Assembly (NCBI RefSeq): GCF_000802965.1
Contig: NZ_JSAK01000015.1
Coordinates: forward strand, 256,219 to 320,218
Direction: 5' to 3'
DNA from: Pseudomonas fluorescens
GTDB lineage: Bacteria; Pseudomonadota; Gammaproteobacteria; Pseudomonadales; Pseudomonadaceae
DNA length: 64,000 bases
The number at the start of each line of letters is the position of its first letter. The first letter of the stretch is position 1. Both the position numbers and the translations under genes were made by a program. Below, piece after piece: positions 9,854 through 20,750 of the stretch. The notes under the pieces are model-generated. The model saw only the letters and a program-made list of their open reading frames with translations, did no database searches and was not told the DNA's origin.

Positions 9854-9873
9854 GCTAGCCTGAGGAAGACACC

Positions 9874-10092
9874 ATGAAAGCTGATATCCATCCAGAATAC
9901 CCAGCAGTTGCTGTTACCTGCAGCTGCGGCAACAAGTTCGAAACCCGTTCGACCTTCGGCAAAGCCTTGGCGATCGACGTTTGCAACGAATGCCACCCGT
10001 TCTACACCGGTAAGCAAAAGACTCTGGACACTGGCGGCCGCGTTCAGCGCTTCGCAGACCGTTTCGGTGCTTTCGGCGCGAAAAAGGCCTAA
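9874..10092 (+). CDS. rpmE: 50S ribosomal protein L31
   Basis: 72-residue ribosomal protein of the large subunit, at the bridge to the small subunit. It is the zinc-binding (C+) form: Cys residues occur as TCSCG near residues 16-18 and VCNECH near 36-39. Start MKADIHPEY at 9874 is preceded by TGAGGAAG. It has its own promoter, and a strong intrinsic terminator lies downstream at 10137-10166, inside the start of the next gene. Confidence 0.97.
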   Translation: MKADIHPEYPAVAVTCSCGNKFETRSTFGKALAIDVCNECHPFYTGKQKTLDTGGRVQRFADRFGAFGAKKA

Positions 10093-10127
10093 GGCCACTC
10101 AACTTGGGAAGCCGTTCCGGTTTTTCC

Positions 10128-10916
10128 ATGCTGATGAAAAAGGCGTCCCTTGCGGGCGCCTTTTTTGTGTCCGCGATTTGGCTCTCCGGCGCCCAGGCCT
10201 TCTGCCCGGCGCCGTCCGGGCTGACTTCCGTCGCGGTGCAGCGGGTGGTGGATGGCGACACACTGCGCCTGAGTGATGGCCGCAGTGTGCGCATGATCGG
10301 CCTGAATACGCCGGAGCTGGGCAAGAAAGGTCGCTCCGACGAGCCTTTCGCCGTGGCGGCGCGTAAGCACCTCGAAGCCCTGGTTGCCGCGAGTGATGGG
10401 CGTGTCGGTTTGCTGCCCGGCAAAGAAAGCAAAGATCACTATGGCCGTTCCCTGGCTCATGTCTACGGTGCCGATGGCGCCAACCTCGAAGCGCAAATGC
10501 TCGCAGAAGGCCTTGGTTTTCAGGTGGCGGTCGCACCCAATGTCGATCTGGTCGCGTGTCAGCAGGCTGCCGAACAGAGTGCGCGCCAAGCCGGGCTCGG
10601 CGTATGGCGCCAGTCACCTGTACTGAAAGCGGAGCAGATCAGTGCGTCCGGTTTTGCTGTGCTCAGCGGTCGTGTGAGCAAGGTTCAACGCAATCGGGGC
10701 GGGGTTTGGATTGAATTGCAGGATTCAGTTGTATTGCGCGTTGCGCCCAATTTATTGGGCCACTTTGACGTCGGTTCCCTTGAAAGCCTCAAAGGCAGAG
10801 AAGTAGAGGCTCGCGGTTGGGTGCTGGATCGATCCCGCCGTGGCGGACTCAAGGAAGGGCAACCGCGCTGGATGTTGCCATTGACCGACCCGGCCATGGT
10901 TCAGGTGGCTAAGTAA
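10128..10916 (+). CDS. Secreted SNase-type (thermonuclease family) nuclease
   Basis: About 262 residues from the ATG at 10128 (a second ATG at 10134 is equally possible). A basic start and hydrophobic run ending ...SGAQA form a signal peptide with cleavage before FCPAP. The staphylococcal-nuclease (TNase) fold follows: VVDGDTLRL, then MIGLNTPELGKKG with the loop that precedes the catalytic Arg/Glu, then DHYGRSLAHVY. The C-terminal ~90 residues form an additional domain resembling an OB-fold tail. The family cleaves DNA or RNA in a calcium-dependent way; the substrate here is unknown. The first codons coincide with an intrinsic terminator. Confidence 0.85.
   Translation: MLMKKASLAGAFFVSAIWLSGAQAFCPAPSGLTSVAVQRVVDGDTLRLSDGRSVRMIGLNTPELGKKGRSDEPFAVAARKHLEALVAASDGRVGLLPGKESKDHYGRSLAHVYGADGANLEAQMLAEGLGFQVAVAPNVDLVACQQAAEQSARQAGLGVWRQSPVLKAEQISASGFAVLSGRVSKVQRNRGGVWIELQDSVVLRVAPNLLGHFDVGSLESLKGREVEARGWVLDRSRRGGLKEGQPRWMLPLTDPAMVQVAK
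10137..10166 (+). terminator. Intrinsic terminator of rpmE overlapping the nuclease start
   Basis: AAAAAGGCG-T-CCC pairs with GGG-CGCCTTTTT around a TTGC loop, a 12-bp stem with one bulged T, followed directly by six T. It lies 45 bp after the rpmE stop codon. It also encodes codons 4-13 of the downstream nuclease (its signal-peptide start). Confidence 0.75.
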
Positions 10917-11006
10917 GAAAAAATTGTAGACATTTTTTCTGTCGATTGTGAACAGTCTATCCCTTATGTTCCGCGGCTCTTGGGCCAAAGTCGTAGGGCA
11001 GGGCGC

Positions 11007-11075
11007 TTGACAGGGGTGACCGGTCAGTCTTGTGGGGATTTTGTGAGGCGCGTATCCTCGCTGACCAGTCTGTCC
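11007..11075 (+). promoter_or_regulatory. Possible maeB promoter region with repeated TGACC-GTC motifs
   Basis: A perfect 10-bp palindrome TGACCGGTCA is at 11017-11026, with a related copy TGACCAGTCTGTCC at 11062-11075. Between them TTGTGG (11030-11035) and TATCCT (11053-11058) are 17 bp apart and could be -35/-10. The repeated motif around a promoter suggests a regulator-binding site. Called by eye; weak. Confidence 0.3.
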
Positions 11076-11098
11076 AACAGTAAAAGCGGAATGCCCCC

Positions 11099-12367
11099 AT
11101 GTCTGATTTGAAAACTGCCGCTCTCGAATATCACGCCCATCCTCGTCCAGGTAAGCTGAGTGTCGAGCTCACCAAGGCCACCGCTACCGCCCGCGACCTG
11201 TCGCTGGCCTACAGCCCCGGCGTAGCCGAACCAGTACGCGAAATCGCCCGCGATCCTGAGCTGGCGTACAAATACACCGGCAAAGGCAACCTGGTTGCAG
11301 TCATTTCTGATGGCACCGCGATTCTCGGCCTGGGTAACCTCGGCCCATTGGCTTCCAAGCCAGTGATGGAAGGTAAAGGCGTGCTGTTCAAGCGCTTCGC
11401 CGGCATCGACGTTTTCGACATCGAAGTCGATTCCGAAAGCCCGCAAGCCTTCATCGACACCGTCAAGCGCATCTCCATCACCTTCGGTGGCATCAACCTG
11501 GAAGACATCAAGGCACCTGAGTGCTTTGAGATCGAGCGCGCTCTGATCGAGCAGTGCGACATCCCGGTATTCCACGATGACCAGCACGGCACCGCCATCG
11601 TTACCGCCGCCGGCATGATCAACGCCCTGGAAATCGCTGGCAAAACCCTGCCAGAAGCCAAGATCGTCTGCCTGGGTGCCGGTGCTGCCGCCATCTCCTG
11701 CATGAAATTGCTGGTGAGCATGGGCGCCAACATCGAAAACATCTACATGATCGACCGTACCGGCGTGATCCACTCCGGCCGTGACGACCTGAACCAGTAC
11801 AAGGCTGTTTTCGCTCACGCGACCGAAAAACGTACCCTGGCAGACGCTCTGCAAGGTGCTGACGTGTTCGTCGGCCTGTCCGGTCCGAACCTGCTGAGCG
11901 CTGAAGGCCTGCTGTCCATGGCGCCTAACCCGATCGTGTTCGCGTGCTCGAACCCTGATCCGGAAATCTCCCCGGAGCTGGCGCACGCCACCCGTAACGA
12001 CGTGATCATGGCCACCGGCCGTTCGGACTACCCGAACCAGGTCAACAACGTACTGGGTTTCCCGTTCATCTTCCGTGGCGCCCTGGACGTTCGCGCCAAG
12101 CGCATCAACGAGGAAATGAAAGTGGCCGCAGCCAACGCCCTGCGCGAACTGGCCAAACTGCCAGTGCCTCAGGAAGTGTGCGACGCCTACGGCGGCATCA
12201 AGCTGGAATTTGGTCGTGAGTACATCATTCCGAAGCCAATGGACGCCCGCCTGATCACCCTGATCTCCGATGCCGTGGCTAAAGCCGCCATCGAGACCGG
12301 TGTTGCGACCCTGCCGTATCCGAAGAACTACCCGCTGAAAAGCGTGGATGACGTGTTCAACGGCTAA
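11099..12367 (+). CDS. maeB: NADP-dependent malic enzyme (malate dehydrogenase, oxaloacetate-decarboxylating)
   Basis: Converts L-malate to pyruvate and CO2 with reduction of NAD(P), linking the TCA cycle to gluconeogenic precursors and NADPH. It has 422 residues: the short form that keeps only the malic N domain (LAYSPGVAEPVREIA with the conserved Tyr; DIKAPECFEIE) and the NAD-binding domain (CLGAGAAAISCMKLL; ACSNPDPEISPE). The C-terminal phosphotransacetylase-like domain of long MaeB is absent, as is common in Pseudomonas. ATG at 11099 is preceded by AGCGGAATG. It has its own terminator (12381-12410). Confidence 0.93.
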   Translation: MSDLKTAALEYHAHPRPGKLSVELTKATATARDLSLAYSPGVAEPVREIARDPELAYKYTGKGNLVAVISDGTAILGLGNLGPLASKPVMEGKGVLFKRFAGIDVFDIEVDSESPQAFIDTVKRISITFGGINLEDIKAPECFEIERALIEQCDIPVFHDDQHGTAIVTAAGMINALEIAGKTLPEAKIVCLGAGAAAISCMKLLVSMGANIENIYMIDRTGVIHSGRDDLNQYKAVFAHATEKRTLADALQGADVFVGLSGPNLLSAEGLLSMAPNPIVFACSNPDPEISPELAHATRNDVIMATGRSDYPNQVNNVLGFPFIFRGALDVRAKRINEEMKVAAANALRELAKLPVPQEVCDAYGGIKLEFGREYIIPKPMDARLITLISDAVAKAAIETGVATLPYPKNYPLKSVDDVFNG

Positions 12368-12380
12368 GTAGCTACGTTAT

Positions 12381-12410
12381 AAAAAACCCGGCCATTGGCC
12401 GGGTTTTTTT
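12381..12410 (+). terminator. Intrinsic terminator of maeB
   Basis: AAAAAACCCGGCC-ATT-GGCCGGGTTTTTTT, a perfect palindrome with a run of seven T, beginning 14 bp after the maeB stop. Confidence 0.92.
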
Positions 12411-12420
12411 ATGGGCGGAC

Positions 12421-12506
12421 GATCAAGAGATCGCAACCTTCGGCAGCTCCTAGAGGGGGAACGCATTCTCCCTCTAGGAGCTGCCGAAGGCTGCGATCTC
12501 TTGATC
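12421..12506. repeat. REP doublet, family D (86 bp inverted repeat)
   Basis: GATCAAGAGATCGCAACCTT at the left end is mirrored at the right end (GGCTGCGATCTCTTGATC), and the stem continues inward through CGGCAGCTCCTAGAGGG. It is a near-perfect stem of more than 35 bp with a small central loop. It lies between the convergent maeB and ponA terminators, and belongs to the widespread Pseudomonas GGAGCTGCCGAAGGCTGCGA repeat class. Confidence 0.85.
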
Positions 12507-12518
12507 TTGCCTTGCAAT

Positions 12519-12554
12519 AAAAAGCCCCGCTCTTCTCTCGAAGGCGGGGCTTTT
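12519..12554 (-). terminator. Intrinsic terminator of ponA
   Basis: On the minus strand AAAAGCCCCGC pairs with GCGGGGCTTTTT around a 13-nt loop and is followed by T residues, 17 bp after the ponA stop codon. Confidence 0.85.
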
Positions 12555-12570
12555 GGGTTGCGTTTCACAA

Positions 12571-15012
12571 TCAGAACAAATCGATCGGCGCCGCTTCATC
12601 CGCCGGCAACGGGCTGCCCGGCGCATTGCCGTTGCCCAGTTCATTCACCGATGGCGGCGTGTCTTCGGCCTTGAACAGCTCGAAGTAGGCCCCAGGCGTG
12701 CCCGGCGTGGCCGCACGGCCGCTGATCGGGTCCACGCGAAGGCTAAGAATGCCTTCCGGCTCAGGCTGCGTATGAGGTGGCAGGCCTTTGAGCGCGGCGC
12801 CCATGTAGTTCATCCATATCGGCAGCGCGACGGTGCCGCCGAACTCCTTGCGACCCAGGCTTTCAGGCTGGTCGAAGCCGGTCCAGACGGTGGTGACATA
12901 ATCGGCGTTGTAGCCGGAGAACCAGGCGTCCTTGGACTCGTTGGTAGTACCGGTTTTGCCGGCGATGTCGCTGCGGCCCAAGGCCAGTGCGCGACGGCCG
13001 GTGCCAAGCTTGATCACGTCCTGGAGCATGCTGTTGAGGATGTAAGTGGTACGGCCATCGACGATGCGCTCTGCCACGGCCGGCGCTTGTGTCGCCGGTT
13101 GGGCACTCAGTGCTGCTTCTGGCGAAGCGTTGACTGTGAAGGCCTCGGCGGCGGGCGCGGCGATGCCGTCGGTAGCAGCGCCACCCTTCGGAACGCTCGG
13201 CGGGTTGGCGACGAATAGCGTATCGCCATTGCGACTTTCGATCTTGTCGATGATGTAAGGGGTGATCTTGTAGCCGCCGTTGGCGAAGGTGCTCCAGCCG
13301 GTGGCGATTTCCATCGGCGTCAGGGTCGCGGTGCCCAGCGCCAGGGATAGGTTCGGCGGCAGATCCTGCTTGTTGAAGCCAAAGCGGGTGATGTAGTCGA
13401 TGGTTTTGCCAACGCCCATCGCTTGCAGCAGGCGGATCGACACCAGGTTGCGCGACTTGTAGAGCGCCTCACGCAGGCGGATCGGGCCGAGGAAGGTGTT
13501 GGTATCGTTTTTCGGGCGCCAGACCTTGTCCAGGTACTCGTCGACGAACACGATCGGCGCATCGTTCACCAGGCTGGAGGCGGTGTAGCCGCTATCCAGC
13601 GCGGCGCTGTAGACGAACGGCTTGAAGCTCGAACCCGGCTGGCGCTTGGCCTGAAGGGCGCGGTTGTAATTGCTCTGCTCAAAGGCGAAACCGCCGACCA
13701 GCGAACGAATGGCGCCATTCTGCGGATCAAGGGAAACCAGCGCGCCCTGAGCCTGCGGGATCTGGCTGAATTTCAGCGAGTTGTCCGGCTGACGCTGCAC
13801 GCGAATCAGGTCACCGACCTGAGCCACATCCGACGGCTGCTTGGGGTTGGCGCCCATGCTGTTGGTGTTCAGGAACGGGCGAGCCCATTTCATGCTGTCC
13901 CAGCTCACTTGCTCGCTACCGGTGCGGGTCAGCACTTGCAAACCACCCTTGTCGACCTGGGTGACGATGGCTGGTTCAAGGCTGCTGATGGTGCGTTGCT
14001 TGGTCAGTTCAGTCGCCCAGGCTTCGCGCGTCTTGCCTGGCAGGCGCGACTCGGGGCCACGATAGCCGTGACGCTGGTCGTAGGTCATCAAGCCTTCGTG
14101 GAGGGCCGTGTTGGCCATTTCCTGGAGATTGCTCGGTACTGTGGTGGTGACGCGAAAACCTTCGGTGTACGCGTCGCTGCCATAACGGCCGACCATTTCC
14201 GCGCGGGCCATCTCGGCGATGTACGGCGCGTTCACTTCCGGTGTCGGTACGTGATAGCTGGCGTTCAGCGGTTCGTTGATGGCGGCGGTGTAGTCGGCTT
14301 CGGTAATTTTGCCCAGCTTGTACATGCGCCCCAGGATCCAGTCGCGACGCTCCTTGCTGCGGGCCGGGTTGGCCAGCGGGTTGAAGCGCGACGGAGCTTT
14401 CGGCAGGCCGGCAATCATCGCCATCTGCGCCAGGCTGACGTCACGAATCGATTTGCCGTAATAGACCTGCGCCGCCGCCTCGATGCCGTAGGCGCGGTTA
14501 CCCAGATAGATCTTGTTGACGTACAGCTCAAGGATCTCGTCCTTGGTCAGTTGCCGTTCGATTTGCAGGGCCAGCAGGATTTCCGTGGTTTTGCGCGAGA
14601 AGCTGCGTTCGCTGGTCAGGAAGAAGTTCTTCGCCACCTGCATGGTGATGGTGCTGCCGCCGGACTGGATGTGTCCGCTTTTTACCAATTGGGTGGCGGC
14701 ACGCATCAGGCTGCTAGGGTCGACGCCGTAGTGATTGGCGAAGTTGTCGTCTTCAGCACTTAGTAACGCATTAATGAAATTGGGCGGAATGTCGGCGAAA
14801 CGGATCGGAGTACGGCGCATTTCGCCAAATTCTGCGATCAACTTGTTGTCGCTGCTGTAGACCCGCAAAGGAATCTGCAACTGGATGCTTCGTAGCGCCT
14901 CCACGGACGGCAATCCGGGACTAAGGTAAAGAAACGCCCCGCTCAGACCCAAAAGCAGTCCGCAGAAAATCGCGACGATGGACCAACCGAAAAACTTCAG
15001 CAGACGAATCAA
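12571..15012 (-). CDS. ponA: Penicillin-binding protein 1A (bifunctional transglycosylase/transpeptidase)
   Basis: Class A PBP that polymerises and cross-links peptidoglycan at the inner membrane. It has 813 residues. A membrane anchor lies at residues 7-30. The GT51 domain carries SAEDDNFANHYGVD with catalytic Glu at 87 and GGSTITMQ. The transpeptidase domain has the SxxK motif SSFK at 461-464, the SRN motif in YKSRNLVS, and KTGTT. A Pro/Ala-rich insert precedes the KTG box. It is divergent from pilM, the usual Pseudomonas arrangement. The start MIRLLKFFG is at 15012. Confidence 0.96.
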   Translation of the reverse strand: MIRLLKFFGWSIVAIFCGLLLGLSGAFLYLSPGLPSVEALRSIQLQIPLRVYSSDNKLIAEFGEMRRTPIRFADIPPNFINALLSAEDDNFANHYGVDPSSLMRAATQLVKSGHIQSGGSTITMQVAKNFFLTSERSFSRKTTEILLALQIERQLTKDEILELYVNKIYLGNRAYGIEAAAQVYYGKSIRDVSLAQMAMIAGLPKAPSRFNPLANPARSKERRDWILGRMYKLGKITEADYTAAINEPLNASYHVPTPEVNAPYIAEMARAEMVGRYGSDAYTEGFRVTTTVPSNLQEMANTALHEGLMTYDQRHGYRGPESRLPGKTREAWATELTKQRTISSLEPAIVTQVDKGGLQVLTRTGSEQVSWDSMKWARPFLNTNSMGANPKQPSDVAQVGDLIRVQRQPDNSLKFSQIPQAQGALVSLDPQNGAIRSLVGGFAFEQSNYNRALQAKRQPGSSFKPFVYSAALDSGYTASSLVNDAPIVFVDEYLDKVWRPKNDTNTFLGPIRLREALYKSRNLVSIRLLQAMGVGKTIDYITRFGFNKQDLPPNLSLALGTATLTPMEIATGWSTFANGGYKITPYIIDKIESRNGDTLFVANPPSVPKGGAATDGIAAPAAEAFTVNASPEAALSAQPATQAPAVAERIVDGRTTYILNSMLQDVIKLGTGRRALALGRSDIAGKTGTTNESKDAWFSGYNADYVTTVWTGFDQPESLGRKEFGGTVALPIWMNYMGAALKGLPPHTQPEPEGILSLRVDPISGRAATPGTPGAYFELFKAEDTPPSVNELGNGNAPGSPLPADEAAPIDLF

Positions 15013-15197
15013 GGCTTTTGGATATCCAGGGCAAAAAATGAATTAGGCATCAGGGTTCAGGCTAAAGGAGAACGACCCGCGCTTGCGAAAAAGCGGAAAA
15101 AAACGAGGGGCATTATAAGCATTTTTCCGTCGAGGGCGTCATTGCGCTGCTGTCAAGACGGGTGGATTGAACGCAATGGACATTGCAGAGTCCGTAA

Positions 15198-16285
<1,088 letters not shown>

Positions 16286-16286
<1 letters not shown>

Positions 16287-16852
16287 TGGCGCGGATCAAT
16301 CTTTTACCCTGGCGCGAAGAACGGCGCGAAGAGCGTCGCAAGCGATTCTTGTTGATTCTGGTCGGCGTGCTGGTGGGTTCGACAGGCGCGGTGCTGATCG
16401 CGAATCAGGTCATCAACGCTGCTATCGAGCGGCAGGTTGCGCGCAACGACTACATCGGCAAACAGATCGTGGTCGTCGACGAGCGGATCAAACAGATCAG
16501 CGATCTCAAGGCCCGGCGCCAGCAACTGGTGGAGCGCATGCGCATCATCCAGGACCTGCAAGGCAACCGGCCGATCAGCGGGCGAATTTTCGATCAGCTA
16601 GCGCGGACGCTGCCTGACGGGGTGTATTTCACCGAGGTCAAAATGGACGGCAAGACCTTGTCCATTTCCGGTGCAGCAGAATCCAACAATCGCGTTTCCG
16701 ACCTGATGCGCAATCTTGATGCATCAGACTGGTTCGATGCGCCGAGCCTGACAGAAGTCAAAGCCACCACCGCCGGCCAGGTGGACCAGGCGAATATCTT
16801 TCAGTTGACCGTTCGTCAGACCCAGCCAGTTGCCGTGGAGGACGGGAAATGA
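16286..16852 (+). CDS. pilN: Type IV pilus assembly protein PilN
   Basis: 188-residue bitopic inner-membrane protein. The cytoplasmic start MARINLLPWREER is the conserved PilM-binding motif. A single membrane segment lies at about 22-42, then a coiled-coil stretch and a periplasmic ferredoxin-like domain that pairs with PilO. Overlaps pilM by 1 bp and pilO by 4 bp. Confidence 0.95.
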
Positions 16853-17472
16853 CTCCGTCCGAATGGTTTGAAAACCTGCGCAAGATCGACATCAACGATC
16901 TGGATACCAACAACATTGGTTCCTGGCCGCCCGCTATCAAGGTTTTGGTGGGTGTGCTGGTCATGATCCTGGTTCTTTCGCTGGGCTACAGCTTTTCCAC
17001 AAGCGAGCTTGAAAGCCAGCTCGAACTCAAGCGAGAGGAAGAGTCGACCCTCAAGGAGCAATTCGCGACCAAGTCCCACATGGCGGCGAATCTGGAGCTC
17101 TACACCCAGCAAATGAAGGAAATGGAGAACTCCTTTGGCGTGCTGTTGCGGCAACTACCGAGTGATACCGAGGTGCCGGGCCTGCTCGAAGACATTACCC
17201 GCACAGGATTGGGCAGCGGCCTGGAGTTTGAAGAGATCAAGCTGCTACCCGAAGTCACCCAACCCTTCTACATCGAACTGCCGATCCAGATCACCGTAAC
17301 CGGTGCTTATCACGACCTCGCCACCTTCGTCAGTGGTGTGGCAGGCCTGCCGCGCATCGTCACCCTGCATGATTTCGACCTGGCGCCCGCCGACCCCGAA
17401 GGTGGCGCGAAGCTGCGCATGAGCATCCTCGCCAAGACCTATCGGTACAACGACAAGGGGCTGCATCAATGA
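16849..17472 (+). CDS. pilO: Type IV pilus assembly protein PilO
   Basis: 207-residue bitopic protein that dimerises with PilN in the periplasm and links to PilP. One membrane segment at about 27-46 follows an N-terminal cytoplasmic tail; an acidic, Glu-rich coiled coil follows (about 47-95) and then the C-terminal domain. Overlaps pilN and pilP by 4 bp each. Confidence 0.95.
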   Translation: MTPSEWFENLRKIDINDLDTNNIGSWPPAIKVLVGVLVMILVLSLGYSFSTSELESQLELKREEESTLKEQFATKSHMAANLELYTQQMKEMENSFGVLLRQLPSDTEVPGLLEDITRTGLGSGLEFEEIKLLPEVTQPFYIELPIQITVTGAYHDLATFVSGVAGLPRIVTLHDFDLAPADPEGGAKLRMSILAKTYRYNDKGLHQ

Positions 17473-17993
17473 GCCCGCTACGTTGTTTTTCGATGGTCGT
17501 GATAGTGGCCGCGCTGTCCGGTTGTGGCGCCGATGACTTCAGTGACCTGGACGCCTACATGAACGAAATGCGCCTGCGGGCACCGGGCAAAATTGAACCA
17601 ACGCCGACATTCCGGTCTTACCCGACATTCACCTACAGCGCCGCCAACCTTCGAAGCCCGTTTTCCCCGCAGGTCAGGATCGACCTGACGGGGCAGAAAC
17701 ACGGCTCACGCAACGTCAAGCCCGACCCCAATCGGGTCAAGCAATACCTCGAGGGTTTCAACATCGAGCAGTTTGAAATGGTTGGCACGATCTCCAATGC
17801 AGCGGGCTCCTTTGCGCTGTTGCGGGGAGCTGGCGGGGTGCATCGGCTGAAGGTCGGTGATTACCTGGGGCGTAACGACGGGCGAATCGTCGCCATCAGC
17901 GGCTCGCAAGTCGATGTGGTCGAAATCGTCCCCGATGGTCAGGGCGCCTGGCTGGAACGGCCAAGGACCATTCCTTTGAAAGAGCACTCATAG
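17469..17993 (+). CDS. pilP: Type IV pilus lipoprotein PilP
   Basis: 174-residue inner-membrane lipoprotein bridging PilNO to the PilQ secretin. The lipobox LSGC puts the lipidated Cys at residue 19. An extended linker (about 20-80) is followed by a beta-sandwich HR-type domain (about 85-160). Overlaps pilO by 4 bp; pilQ starts 13 bp later. Confidence 0.95.
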   Translation: MSPLRCFSMVVIVAALSGCGADDFSDLDAYMNEMRLRAPGKIEPTPTFRSYPTFTYSAANLRSPFSPQVRIDLTGQKHGSRNVKPDPNRVKQYLEGFNIEQFEMVGTISNAAGSFALLRGAGGVHRLKVGDYLGRNDGRIVAISGSQVDVVEIVPDGQGAWLERPRTIPLKEHS

Positions 17994-18006
17994 TGGAACT
18001 CGAAAA

Positions 18007-20076
18007 ATGAACAGGATTTTCTCCACCCTCGGAGTGTCGCTATGGATAGCGCTGCTGTCGCCGATGGTACAAGCGGCCAACCTCAAGGCGCTGGATGTCG
18101 CAGCGTTGCCGGGAGATCGCGTCGAGTTGAAGTTGGCGTTCGATGAACCACCGCCGTCGCCCAACGGTTACACCACGGAATCGCCTGCACGTATCGCGCT
18201 GGATTTGCCCGGCGTGGTCAGTCAACTGGCGAGCAAGAGTCGCGATCTCGGGAGCGGTAACGCCCGCAGTGCCACGGTGGTTGAGGCCAAGGACCGTACG
18301 CGGCTGATCATCAATCTGACCCAGTTGAGTCCCTATGACACGCGGGTCGAAGGCAACAACCTGTTTGTTGTGGTCGGGCAGGCAGCCGAAAGCCCGGCAT
18401 CCAGCCCGGCCGCTGTCGCAAAACCAGCCCCGGCGCGTGCGCGTGCAGCATCGACCAAGGCCATTCGCGGCGTGGATTTCCAGCGTGGTACCCAGGGCGA
18501 AGGCAATGTGGTGATCGATCTGTCGGATCCGTCCATTGCGCCGGACATTCAGGAGCGCGATGGCAAGATCATTGTCGCTTTTGCCAGGACCCAGCTGCCG
18601 GAACCGTTGCGCGTACGCCTGGACGTCAAGGATTTCGCCACGCCAGTGCAGTTCGTCAATGCCAGCGCCACCGGCGATCGAGCCACGATCAGCATCGAGC
18701 CTAGCGGCACTTTCGATTATTCGACCTACCAGACCGACAACAAGCTGACCGTCAGCGTGCGCCCGATGACCGTCGACGACTTGCAGAAACGCAATGCGGA
18801 TCGCTACGCCTACAGTGGTGAAAAGCTGTCGCTGAACTTCCAGGACATCGATGTGCGCTCGGTGCTGCAATTGATCGCCGATTTCACCAATCTCAACCTG
18901 GTGGCCAGCGACACGGTGCAGGGCGGAATCACCCTGCGCTTGCAGAATGTTCCGTGGGATCAGGCGTTGGACCTGGTGTTGAAAACCAAAGGGCTGGACA
19001 AGCGCAAGATCGGTAACGTCCTGCTGGTGGCGCCGGCCGATGAAATTGCCGCCCGAGAGCGTCAGGAGTTGGAATCGCAGAAGCAGATCGCCGATTTGGC
19101 ACCGCTGCGGCGCGAACTGTTGCAGGTCAACTACGCCAAAGCTGCCGATATTGCCAAGCTGTTCCAGTCGGTTACCAGTGCCGAGGCAAAAGTCGACGAA
19201 CGAGGCTCGATCACCGTCGATGAGCGCACCAACAACATCATTGCCTACCAGACTCAGGATCGACTCGACGAGTTGCGGCGAATCGTGGCGCAGCTGGATA
19301 TACCGGTGCGGCAGGTGATGATCGAGGCACGAATCGTCGAAGCCAATGTGGATTATGACAAGAGTCTCGGGGTGCGCTGGGGCGGCTCGATCCAGAACAA
19401 GGGCAACTGGAATACTTCCGGGGTCAGCAATGGCGCCAATGCGTCATCGACCATCGGCACGCCGGGAAGCACCAGTACCAACGCGCCGTTCGTCGACTTA
19501 GGGGCTGTCAACAACACCTCCGGAATCGGCATCGCGTTCATCACCGATAACGTTTTGCTCGACCTGGAACTGACTGCCATGGAGAAGACCGGCAACGGCG
19601 AAATCGTCTCTCAGCCCAAGGTCGTTACGTCCGACAAGGAGACCGCAAAAATCCTCAAGGGCACCGAGATTCCCTATCAGGAAGCCAGCTCCAGCGGCGC
19701 TACGTCGGTGTCTTTCAAGGAGGCCTCGCTTTCGCTGGAAGTGACGCCGCAGATCACCCCTGACAACCGGATCATCATGGAGGTGAAGGTCACCAAGGAT
19801 GAGCCGGACTACCTGAACAAGGTTCAGGATGTGCCGCCCATCAAGAAAAACGAGGTCAATGCCAAGGTCCTGGTCAACGATGGCGAGACCATCGTCATTG
19901 GCGGTGTTTTCTCAAATACTCAAAGCAAGGTTGTAGATAAGGTGCCATTTCTTGGCGATGTGCCGTATCTTGGCCGCCTTTTCCGGCGTGACGTGGTTTC
20001 GGAGAAAAAATCCGAGCTGTTGGTGTTTCTCACTCCGCGTATCATGAATAACCAGGCGATTGCTGTGAGTCGTTGA
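18007..20076 (+). CDS. pilQ: Type IV pilus secretin PilQ
   Basis: Outer-membrane secretin through which the pilus exits. It has 689 residues. A signal peptide (about 1-23, ending VQA) is followed by two AMIN domains (about 30-120 and 155-250, peptidoglycan binding), a secretin/TonB short N domain (about 275-350), an N1 domain, and the C-terminal secretin barrel with [17 protein letters not shown] near the end. The gene is intact, in contrast to gspD in the same window. aroK follows after 4 bp. Confidence 0.96.
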   Translation: MNRIFSTLGVSLWIALLSPMVQAANLKALDVAALPGDRVELKLAFDEPPPSPNGYTTESPARIALDLPGVVSQLASKSRDLGSGNARSATVVEAKDRTRLIINLTQLSPYDTRVEGNNLFVVVGQAAESPASSPAAVAKPAPARARAASTKAIRGVDFQRGTQGEGNVVIDLSDPSIAPDIQERDGKIIVAFARTQLPEPLRVRLDVKDFATPVQFVNASATGDRATISIEPSGTFDYSTYQTDNKLTVSVRPMTVDDLQKRNADRYAYSGEKLSLNFQDIDVRSVLQLIADFTNLNLVASDTVQGGITLRLQNVPWDQALDLVLKTKGLDKRKIGNVLLVAPADEIAARERQELESQKQIADLAPLRRELLQVNYAKAADIAKLFQSVTSAEAKVDERGSITVDERTNNIIAYQTQDRLDELRRIVAQLDIPVRQVMIEARIVEANVDYDKSLGVRWGGSIQNKGNWNTSGVSNGANASSTIGTPGSTSTNAPFVDLGAVNNTSGIGIAFITDNVLLDLELTAMEKTGNGEIVSQPKVVTSDKETAKILKGTEIPYQEASSSGATSVSFKEASLSLEVTPQITPDNRIIMEVKVTKDEPDYLNKVQDVPPIKKNEVNAKVLVNDGETIVIGGVFSNTQSKVVDKVPFLGDVPYLGRLFRRDVVSEKKSELLVFLTPRIMNNQAIAVSR

Positions 20077-20080
20077 TTCT

Positions 20081-20599
20081 GTGCGAAATTTGATTCTTGT
20101 AGGACCGATGGGGGCTGGAAAAAGCACCATCGGCCGGTTGCTGGCCAAAGAGCTGCGCTTGCCATTCAAAGATTCCGATAAGGAAATTGAATTACGCACG
20201 GGCGCCAATATCCCATGGATCTTCGATAAAGAAGGCGAACCAGGCTTTCGTGATCGCGAGCAAGCAATTATTGCCGAGCTGTGCGATTACGACGGCGTGG
20301 TGCTGGCGACCGGTGGCGGCGCGGTCATGCGCGAAGCCAACCGTCGGGCATTGCATGCCGGCGGGCGCGTGGTTTATCTGCATGCTTCCGTCGAGCAGCA
20401 GGTCGGCCGTACGTCCCGCGACCGCAATCGTCCCTTGTTGCGTACCGCCGATCCGGCCAAGACCCTTCGGGATCTGCTGACGATTCGCGATCCGCTTTAT
20501 CGGGAAATCGCCGATCTGGTGGTCGAAACCGATGAGCGGCCGCCGCGAATGGTCGTGCTCGATATTCTCGAACGCTTGCAGCAACTGCCTCCCCGTTAA
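20081..20599 (+). CDS. aroK: Shikimate kinase
   Basis: Phosphorylates shikimate at the 3-hydroxyl in the chorismate pathway. It has 172 residues from a GTG start at 20081 ([15 protein letters not shown]). Walker [10 protein letters not shown] is at residues 8-16, the shikimate-binding DSDKEIE near 32-38, GGGAV near 79, and the lid Arg region is [11 protein letters not shown]. It sits 4 bp after pilQ and before aroB. Confidence 0.95.
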   Translation: MRNLILVGPMGAGKSTIGRLLAKELRLPFKDSDKEIELRTGANIPWIFDKEGEPGFRDREQAIIAELCDYDGVVLATGGGAVMREANRRALHAGGRVVYLHASVEQQVGRTSRDRNRPLLRTADPAKTLRDLLTIRDPLYREIADLVVETDERPPRMVVLDILERLQQLPPR

Positions 20600-20750
20600 T
20601 GCGCAGCGCGAAATGCGCTATCCTCGGCGTCCTGCCACGACCGCCCAAGGTTGTGGCGAGCGACTACCGAACGGCGTCACACCAGCAAACGCCGTGGACA
20701 TTCGTTAACTCAAGGCAGGACGCCTGATTCCATCTTCACTGTGGGGACAC

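Noticed and set aside
13423..14763. 446-codon plus-strand frame opposite ponA
   Set aside because: Shadow of ponA, no recognisable domain.
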